NCBI GenBank assembly: GCA_009701185.1
Contig: WLKQ01000005.1
Location: 1 to 43,498, forward strand
Origin: Actinomycetota bacterium
GTDB taxonomy: Bacteria > Actinomycetota > Actinomycetes > Nanopelagicales > Nanopelagicaceae
Direction of reading: 5' to 3'
Length of the DNA stretch: 43,498 bases
Made by a program: the position numbers and the translations under genes. This document shows, one piece after another, positions 37,916 to 43,498 of the stretch (positions are counted from its first letter, which is position 1; each line of letters begins with the position of its first letter). The notes beneath the pieces were generated by a model. The model saw only the letters and a program-made list of their open reading frames with translations. It had not been told where the DNA came from and ran no database searches.

Positions 37916-38803
37916 TTACCAACCGCGCTCAGCAAGACGGTGTGGCGCTGGAAGATCGGCAACATTGATGCCGACCATAGCTTCACCTAACCCGCGAGAT
38001 GCATCAGCGATAACCTTTGGATCATCCCAGAATGTTGTTGCACGAACGCATGCTGCTGCGCGTTGGGCGGGATTACCTGACTTAAATATTCCGGAGCCGA
38101 TAAAGACACCATCTGCGCCCATGCTCATCATCAATGCAGCATCTGCAGGTGTTGCAATACCTCCGGCAGTAAAGAGAACAACTGGAAGCTTTCCCTTCTC
38201 TGCAACCTCTTTAACTAATTCATACGGAGCTTGCAACTCTTTAGCAGCTACATAGAGTTCGTCTTCACGCATAGAAGATAGGCGACGAATCTCGCCATTG
38301 ATTTCGCGCATATGTTGCATCGCATTTGAAACATCTCCTGTTCCGGCTTCACCTTTTGAACGAATCATTGCAGCACCTTCATTGATACGGCGAAGTGCTT
38401 CACCAAGATTTGTAGCACCGCATACAAATGGAACGGTGAAATTCCACTTATCAATATGGTTCTTGTAATCAGCAGGTGTCAAAACCTCTGATTCATCGAT
38501 GTAGTCAACGCCTAATGACTGTAAAACTTGAGCTTCAACAAAATGGCCGATGCGAGCCTTAGCCATAACTGGAATTGATACTGCGGCTTGAATCTTTTCA
38601 ATCATGTCAGGATCTGACATGCGAGCTACGCCACCTTGGGCGCGAATATCGGCAGGTACGCGCTCAAGGGCCATGACTGCAACAGCGCCAGCATCTTCGG
38701 CAATCTTTGCCTGTTCAGCGTTAACGACATCCATAATGACGCCGCCTTTGAGCATCTCTGCCATGCCGCGCTTGACTCGTCCAGTACCTGTTACTTCAGT
38801 CAT
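37916..38803 (-). CDS. pdxS: Pyridoxal 5'-phosphate synthase lyase subunit
   Basis: This 295-residue TIM-barrel enzyme makes PLP directly from ribose 5-phosphate, glyceraldehyde 3-phosphate and ammonia. [41 protein letters not shown] and [15 protein letters not shown] (lysine sites), then [16 protein letters not shown] (phosphate-binding) are near-invariant. GGAG sits 7 nt before the ATG. With pdxT this gives B6 prototrophy by the DXP-independent route. Confidence 0.98.
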   Translation of the reverse strand: MTEVTGTGRVKRGMAEMLKGGVIMDVVNAEQAKIAEDAGAVAVMALERVPADIRAQGGVARMSDPDMIEKIQAAVSIPVMAKARIGHFVEAQVLQSLGVDYIDESEVLTPADYKNHIDKWNFTVPFVCGATNLGEALRRINEGAAMIRSKGEAGTGDVSNAMQHMREINGEIRRLSSMREDELYVAAKELQAPYELVKEVAEKGKLPVVLFTAGGIATPADAALMMSMGADGVFIGSGIFKSGNPAQRAAACVRATTFWDDPKVIADASRGLGEAMVGINVADLPAPHRLAERGW

Positions 38804-38844
38804 TGCCGTTCTCCGATTTTCTGAGCTCCATTAGGTGGACCATC

Positions 38845-39882
38845 CTACTTTGTCGCAGAGCTACTCGCTTGCGGAATTGGATGGGTGAAATCAGGGGCCT
38901 TGTCCGTGAGAGCGATCCAAATCTGACCCGGGGCAAAGAGGATAGGTGCACCTAGTGCATCAGTCCATGTCGTCCCTACATCTGGACTATTTCGGACCCA
39001 GGTGCCAGCGAAAGTTTGACCATCGCGCAGTATGAATCCAGCGCCGGTACCAACCGTATTAGAAAAGGGTGTAACTCCCCCAACTTTGTCGAAATACTCA
39101 GAGTCAGTTATTGAAACCAATTGGATAACTAAGGTTGTAGGACACAGCTGTTTACCGGTGCGTACAACATTTGGATGTGAGTTATGGAAAAGTAACCAAC
39201 ATTTATCTTTTGCCGACCAATCGGCTCTATATCGCGCAGCCGGCCAATGCATCGTCGCTGTGGTTGTACTCACTCCATTTTTTGGTGCCTTACCAAAACT
39301 CCAGCCGACTGATTTTGCTGTATCAACTACATAGGATTTTTCAGCAACTTCTGCCATCAATAAGTCTGCACGCAGCACCATTGAATACGGATTCACCCTC
39401 GTAGGATCACGCGTATAAATAGTTGGCGGCTGTGCTTGTGCGCCAAGATTTTGTAAATTCGCTGCAGCAATCACTGGCAAAAGTTTCTTTTGCGCACCAC
39501 TGTAAGCAAATGCAACTCGACCATATTGACTTAGGATTTCTATATCTGAAATTCGTGCACTTCTAACTGGGCCCACTTCTGTTGGAAGTCGTGAAGAGAA
39601 GATTACTGCCAATCTAGTAAGTCCGCCTTCTACCTGCTCTATATAGACAACATCGGCATCTTCTAGGCCAATTTGAGGGTGGGCCAAATTTGTATCATCA
39701 ATTTTGACCACAAGCAGTTTTCCATTGGTGCCTTCACGACCGCTCAGTACATTTGTTGCAACGTGCTTCGGTTTTAGTTTGCTGATCGCCGTTGATACTG
39801 AGCTACAACTTGTGAGAGTAAGTGAGATGGAGACAATGAAGACCAGGGTTAGGTATTTAGAGCGCATCGGTCTCAAACTCAT
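38845..39882 (-). CDS. DUF3048 lipoprotein
   Basis: This 345-residue protein has a hydrophobic signal and lipobox ending LTSC (Cys26), so it is probably anchored on the outer face of the membrane. The DUF3048 core shows LLVVKIDDTNLAHPQIGLEDADVVYIEQVEGGLTRLAVIFSS and VGPVRSARISDIEI. Its job is unknown. The start (or ATG at 39867) lies inside the end of the LemA-like gene, overlapping by about 26 nt. Confidence 0.85.
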   Translation of the reverse strand: MSLRPMRSKYLTLVFIVSISLTLTSCSSVSTAISKLKPKHVATNVLSGREGTNGKLLVVKIDDTNLAHPQIGLEDADVVYIEQVEGGLTRLAVIFSSRLPTEVGPVRSARISDIEILSQYGRVAFAYSGAQKKLLPVIAAANLQNLGAQAQPPTIYTRDPTRVNPYSMVLRADLLMAEVAEKSYVVDTAKSVGWSFGKAPKNGVSTTTATMHWPAARYRADWSAKDKCWLLFHNSHPNVVRTGKQLCPTTLVIQLVSITDSEYFDKVGGVTPFSNTVGTGAGFILRDGQTFAGTWVRNSPDVGTTWTDALGAPILFAPGQIWIALTDKAPDFTHPIPQASSSATK

Positions 39883-40360
39883 ATGTCACCGGTAATGGCG
39901 CAGTACCGGCTAAGCGAAAAAGGCGAATTGCAACTCTTTTTCGAACTGCCTGCGTAGATGAAACCGAATCGGTGTGAAGTGAGATTGCAATGCGTATTTT
40001 GGCAGTTAACAGTGAGAGCTCACTGAAAAGTGCCGCTTCAGCTGGAGTTGCCTGCTCTTGGCCATCGATAAGAAGAAATGAGAGAGCTCCAGATAATGCA
40101 GACTCTGCGCCAGATCTCTCTTGCACACTGGCTTCACGTGCTTGATATGCCGCCGAAGTGAGCAACAAGGTTGAAGCGGGATCTGCAAAATCACTGCGTG
40201 CAATTTCTAATGCGATCGCCGCCCTGCGCTGAAGTAAGCCATCAAGATTGGCCCAACTTGTTTCAACGCGATGATGCAAACGATCTAAACGCGTAGCTAG
40301 AAACGATAGGTACCAAGCAAAGGTTAATAAAACTAAAATAACGAGAAGTGTTGTCTTCAT
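39857..40360 (-). CDS. LemA-like membrane-anchored protein
   Basis: This 167-residue protein has one N-terminal membrane helix (about 4-22: TLLVILVLLTFAWYLSFLA) and then RLHHRVETSWANLDGLLQRRAAIALEIA, like the SWANVDxQLxRRxDLIPNLV segment of LemA. The rest is predicted helical. No enzyme motif is visible. It overlaps both pimA and the DUF3048 gene, so it belongs to the envelope run. The LemA link rests on one motif and is moderate. Confidence 0.7.
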   Translation of the reverse strand: MKTTLLVILVLLTFAWYLSFLATRLDRLHHRVETSWANLDGLLQRRAAIALEIARSDFADPASTLLLTSAAYQAREASVQERSGAESALSGALSFLLIDGQEQATPAEAALFSELSLLTAKIRIAISLHTDSVSSTQAVRKRVAIRLFRLAGTAPLPVTYEFETDAL

Positions 40361-41541
40361 TTCTTATCTTCATCACGATTGAGGAGTCGATTCCATGAGC
40401 GACTTTCTGAAACTAAACTGACGCCTTCGCCACCGACTAATGCCATCTCATAAATAGAGAAAATCTGCTGAGCAACAACTTCCCAATCAAATATCTGAGC
40501 ATGTGCTTTCCCGGCCTTGGATAAATCGTTTCGTTTATTGTCATCGCGCAGAAGATCAATAATCACTTTGGCAAGTGCAGTTGAGTTCTCGGATTCAAAT
40601 AGTGCGCCAAACTCCCCACCACCTAACAAAGAGTCAAAAGCAGGAATGTCACTGGCCACCGCACACGCTCCACCGGCTAACGCTTCAGCCAAAATAATTC
40701 CAAAGGATTCACCACCAGTATTTGGGGCTACATAGAGCGCAACTGACGCCATGAAATCGGCTTTATCCTGCTCGCTAATACGCCCTAGAAACTCAAATCG
40801 TTGACGCAATTGCGGATCGATAGCCTTAATAAAATCTTCTGGGTCACCGGGTCCTGCAACAAAAACTTTCACATCGGGAGCAAACCTGGCGATTATCGGC
40901 AGTGCATCGACTAATACTTGTAAACCTTTTCTTGGCTCCTCAAAGCGGCCGATAAAGCCAATCGTGTTTCCGCTCCACTTTTCTTGATGCACTCCATTTG
41001 CATAACGCGAAGCATAAATACCGTTTGGAATTACCACTGCGTCTGTATCTAAGTGGTTGGTTAAAGTAAGGCGTGCAGCTTCAGATACTGCAATACGTGC
41101 AGAAAGTTTTTCAATTGCTGGCTCTAGAATCGGACCAATCGCATAAATAACTTTTTGATGTTTAGCTGCAGCATGGAAGGTTCCGACCATAGGACCTTCT
41201 GCAGCCCAGCACGCCAATAGAGAAATCGATGGAATGGCAGGTTCATGAAGATGCAAGAGATCGAAATCTCCCTCACTAATCCAATGCTTCACTCGATTGA
41301 AAGCAATGGGACCAAATAAAACGCGCGCGACTGCGCCGTTATAAGGAATCGAAATTGGTTTACCGGCACTAGTCACATAACTAGGCAATGTTGACTCATC
41401 GATCACGGGTGCAAGCACTGAGACGGTGTGACCGGCGGCAATAAGAAACTCTGCTAAATCACGAATGTGGTTTTGCACTCCCCCAGGTGTGTCCCAACCA
41501 TAAGGACAAACAATTCCAATGCGGAGTTTTTTCGTCAGCAT
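40357..41541 (-). CDS. pimA: Phosphatidylinositol alpha-mannosyltransferase
   Basis: This 394-residue GT4 (GT-B fold) enzyme adds the first mannose from GDP-mannose to phosphatidylinositol on the inner leaflet. The N-terminus, RIGIVCPYGWDTPGGVQNHIRDLAEFL, closely resembles mycobacterial PimA; GFIGRFEEPRKGLQVLVDALP and the EX7E motif GESFGIILAEALAGG complete the signature. It overlaps the LemA-like gene by 4 nt and patA by 1 nt. The context of patA and pgsA supports PimA over other GT4 enzymes. Confidence 0.94.
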   Translation of the reverse strand: MLTKKLRIGIVCPYGWDTPGGVQNHIRDLAEFLIAAGHTVSVLAPVIDESTLPSYVTSAGKPISIPYNGAVARVLFGPIAFNRVKHWISEGDFDLLHLHEPAIPSISLLACWAAEGPMVGTFHAAAKHQKVIYAIGPILEPAIEKLSARIAVSEAARLTLTNHLDTDAVVIPNGIYASRYANGVHQEKWSGNTIGFIGRFEEPRKGLQVLVDALPIIARFAPDVKVFVAGPGDPEDFIKAIDPQLRQRFEFLGRISEQDKADFMASVALYVAPNTGGESFGIILAEALAGGACAVASDIPAFDSLLGGGEFGALFESENSTALAKVIIDLLRDDNKRNDLSKAGKAHAQIFDWEVVAQQIFSIYEMALVGGEGVSLVSESRSWNRLLNRDEDKK

Positions 41542-42425
41542 TATTCGCGATCCTTAAAATCGCCATCAATCCAGATCCGTTGCATCATGTGCCAATCGTG
41601 AGGATAGGCAGTGATTCCCTGAGCAAAAAGATCGGCGCTATTTTGAACAATCTGAGCGATTCGTTCAGCCTCAGTTCCCACAGCTGGAATAGGGACCAAA
41701 GAAAAATCAATGTGTATTCCATTTTCCGTGTATGAAATCATTGCGCAAATTAATGGTGCACCCGTCTTTAAGGCCAGGATAGCCGGCCCTGCTGGCATAC
41801 GCGCCGGTCCACCAAAAAAAGTAACATCGATGCCAGAGCGAGATAAATCCCTATCTGCAGCCAAAGCTATGACGCATCCAGATCGGATGCGTTGTGACAA
41901 TGTGGGAAGTACACGGCCATCTAAAGGCAGGGCCTCCATTCCAAATGCTGCACGGTATTCCAAAAATTTCTTAAACAAGGCTTCAGGTTTTAAGTGTTCT
42001 GCAACCGTAACAATCTTTGCACCCTTGCCACAAAAGTATGCTGCTGCGTGATCATAGTTTCCAACATGCGGCAAAGTGACTATTGCGCCTTTACCTGCAG
42101 CTATCGCATCCAGAAGCAAATGTTCATCCGTTGCCGTCACGGTGTCATTGATACGTTGCGGTGACCAATCTGGCAATCGAAATGTGTCACACCAATATCT
42201 AATTGCTGATCTCATAGCTTTATAAACTAGAAGATCCAAATCAAGTGCTGTTATGTCTTTCTGCGTTCTGGCTAAATTTGAGCGCAAACGAACCACGCTC
42301 TTGCCATTTCTTTTTGTCAAAATATCTGCTACGCGATTGGCATTTGTGTAGACAAAGTTTTCAGGTAGCCAACGTAGAACACGCCAAGCGGTGAAATAGC
42401 CCCATGCAGATATTGTTTGCATCAT
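41541..42425 (-). CDS. patA: Phosphatidylinositol mannoside acyltransferase (LpxL/HtrB family)
   Basis: This 294-residue member of the lauroyl-acyltransferase family carries the catalytic HX4D in TLPHVGNYDHAAAY and the later LAADRDLSRSGIDVTFFGGPARMPAGPA segment. In mycobacteria the gene between pgsA and pimA acylates the mannose of PIM1/PIM2. The same order here supports the same job. It starts immediately after the pgsA stop. Fatty acid preference cannot be told. Confidence 0.92.
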   Translation of the reverse strand: MMQTISAWGYFTAWRVLRWLPENFVYTNANRVADILTKRNGKSVVRLRSNLARTQKDITALDLDLLVYKAMRSAIRYWCDTFRLPDWSPQRINDTVTATDEHLLLDAIAAGKGAIVTLPHVGNYDHAAAYFCGKGAKIVTVAEHLKPEALFKKFLEYRAAFGMEALPLDGRVLPTLSQRIRSGCVIALAADRDLSRSGIDVTFFGGPARMPAGPAILALKTGAPLICAMISYTENGIHIDFSLVPIPAVGTEAERIAQIVQNSADLFAQGITAYPHDWHMMQRIWIDGDFKDRE

Positions 42426-43022
42426 TTACTTCAGGGCTCGCTTTACAATCAGCATTCTTTGCATAACAGTTACAATTCCTAAGATTGCCAACAACCACAT
42501 TCCGAAAGTCAAAATATATGGAACACCAAGGCCATCCAAGGCAATAGCTGACATAGAAATCATCAAACGTTCGGTTCGCTCTGCTATTCCCCCGTTGCAT
42601 GCAATCTGATAACTCTCAGCTTTTGCGCGGATATATGGAACTAACATTCCAGTTACTAGGCTGGCCAAAACCACATAACTGAGTACATCGTCTTGGCTTA
42701 TCAAATAGATCGTTATGCCAACAAGAATCGCAGAATCTGTAATTCGATCGATAGTTGAATCGAGGAAGCCTCCCCATGTACTAGCTCCGGTTTGAGAAAC
42801 TCTGGCCATAGTTCCATCGAAGAGGTCGCTAAGTGCGAAGATAAAGATAACCGCCGTGCCCAGAAAAAACTCACCTCTTGGATAGAAATACAGGGCGCTG
42901 ATAACGACGCCGAGGGCTCCCACCCACGTCACTGCATTGGGCGTAATGCCAATTCGCAGAGCAAACCTGGCTACGGGTGTTATTAATCTCGTAACCAGTG
43001 GTTTCAAAGTACGACTAATCAT
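42426..43022 (-). CDS. pgsA: Phosphatidylinositol phosphate synthase (CDP-alcohol phosphatidyltransferase)
   Basis: This roughly 198-residue membrane protein transfers inositol phosphate to CDP-diacylglycerol, the first step toward phosphatidylinositol. The CDP-alcohol phosphatidyltransferase motif is DLFDGTMARVSQTGASTW followed by GGFLDSTIDR. All acidic residues are present, but nine residues separate AR from the next motif Gly where seven or eight are usual. The track start at 43067 is TTG; the ATG at 43022 (MISRTLKPLVTRLITP) is preferred as it matches the family N-terminus. Only 24 bp separate it from the divergent gene. Confidence 0.9.
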   Translation of the reverse strand: MISRTLKPLVTRLITPVARFALRIGITPNAVTWVGALGVVISALYFYPRGEFFLGTAVIFIFALSDLFDGTMARVSQTGASTWGGFLDSTIDRITDSAILVGITIYLISQDDVLSYVVLASLVTGMLVPYIRAKAESYQIACNGGIAERTERLMISMSAIALDGLGVPYILTFGMWLLAILGIVTVMQRMLIVKRALK

Positions 43023-43046
43023 CAGGTCCCATCGTAGGCTGAGCAG

Positions 43047-43498
43047 GTGAAAACCCAAGCATCCCAACTAGCTATCGCCATATATGGCCACATAAGCGCC
43101 GATCCTGCCGCCGTGGCCGAGGCTCTAGGTGGCCACCTTGGCTCCAGTCCAGATCCCCACACCGATTGCGCAATTTTCGTCGTCAATCCCGCCATGGGTA
43201 TTGATCAAGAGAGCATCGATATCTGGCAGAGCTTGGACGAGTTTCAAACTCCACGCATGGTTGTCGTTACACATTTAGCTGACTCAACCTCTGATTTTGA
43301 TGATGCGGTCATGTTAGCAAACCGCGTTTTTGACCAGATGGCAACACCTTATTTAGTTCTCCACGATGAAGCCGGTCTGCCCTGTGCCCTTATCTCTTTA
43401 GAGACGATGCGTATCATCGATTACAGCACGGTTCCTGCTACCGATAGCGCATGCGAACCAGAACATGAGACCTTGGTGCAAGAGTTTCGTGATGAGTA
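43047..43498 (+). CDS. EF-G-like protein with degenerate GTPase domain, N-terminal part, cut by window edge
   Basis: An open frame starts at GTG 43047 (in-frame TAG 10 nt before) and runs off the right edge, giving 150 residues. The segment AIFVVNPAMGIDQESIDIW, then LDEFQTPRMVVVTHLADSTSDF, then a length of LVLHDEAGLPCALISLETMRI, follows EF-G residues around AVVVVDAxxGVEPQTExVW, VPRIxFxNKMDxxGADF and the GxxDLxxMKA stretch. The G4 NKMD is THLAD, the P-loop position reads GHISADPAAVAEAL with no GK[ST], and the part between G1 and G4 is largely missing, so no GTP binding is expected. The rest is out of view; the ORF track omits it. Confidence 0.72.
   Translation, partial: MKTQASQLAIAIYGHISADPAAVAEALGGHLGSSPDPHTDCAIFVVNPAMGIDQESIDIWQSLDEFQTPRMVVVTHLADSTSDFDDAVMLANRVFDQMATPYLVLHDEAGLPCALISLETMRIIDYSTVPATDSACEPEHETLVQEFRDE

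Noticed and set aside
1-43498. Phage, insertion sequence, CRISPR or defence system
   Set aside because: No transposase, integrase, repeat array, toxin-antitoxin pair or nuclease island is present; all genes are core actinobacterial genes in conserved order.

Overview
The window looks like part of the core chromosome of a streamlined, low-to-moderate GC actinobacterium, of the kind represented by freshwater acI / Nanopelagicales bacteria. Three things point there: the actinobacterial gene order (metK-coaBC-rpoZ-gmk-mihF-pyr-bldD-nusB-efp-aro-mltG-ruvX-alaS, then relA-secFD-ruvBAC-yebC-pdxTS-pimA-patA-pgsA); marker proteins such as mIHF, BldD, PimA and PIP synthase; and very dense packing, with almost every junction overlapping or within 30 nt. 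The taxon is inferred from content; no database was searched. There are no rRNA or tRNA genes, insertion sequences, CRISPR arrays, phage genes or long repeats, and no gene-free stretch reaches 300 bases.

Layout: almost everything is on the minus strand and is read right to left. From the right edge: an envelope lipid block (pgsA, patA, pimA) with a LemA-like protein and a DUF3048 lipoprotein; vitamin B6 synthesis (pdxS, pdxT); yebC; Holliday-junction processing (ruvC, ruvA, ruvB); Sec translocon accessories (secD, secF); the (p)ppGpp enzyme rsh; an MBL-fold hydrolase with hisS and aspS; a DUF948 protein; alaS, ruvX, mltG; a shikimate block (aroE, aroC, aroK, aroB, aroQ) with an embedded prepilin peptidase; efp and nusB; a PyrR-headed operon encoding complete de novo UMP synthesis apart from the shared phosphoribosyltransferase PyrE (pyrR, pyrB, pyrC, carA, carB, pyrK, pyrD, pyrF); and finally a mihF-gmk fusion, rpoZ, coaBC, metK and the start of priA. 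Only three genes are on the plus strand: a bldD orthologue, a DUF349 protein, and a gene cut by the right edge.

Most notable points: (1) the nucleoid protein mIHF and guanylate kinase form one uninterrupted 290-residue ORF; (2) an RNA hairpin matching the PyrR binding-loop consensus lies one base before the pyrR Shine-Dalgarno sequence, and the pyr genes downstream are joined by stop/start overlaps that could spread translational control; (3) the BldD orthologue keeps the complete c-di-GMP signature RxD-x8-RxxD; (4) the partial gene at the right edge looks like an EF-G paralogue whose GTPase motifs are gone; (5) yajC and apt are missing from their usual places; (6) an NAD-linked PyrK/PyrD-1B pair sits in the pyr operon. 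The rest is ordinary housekeeping sequence.
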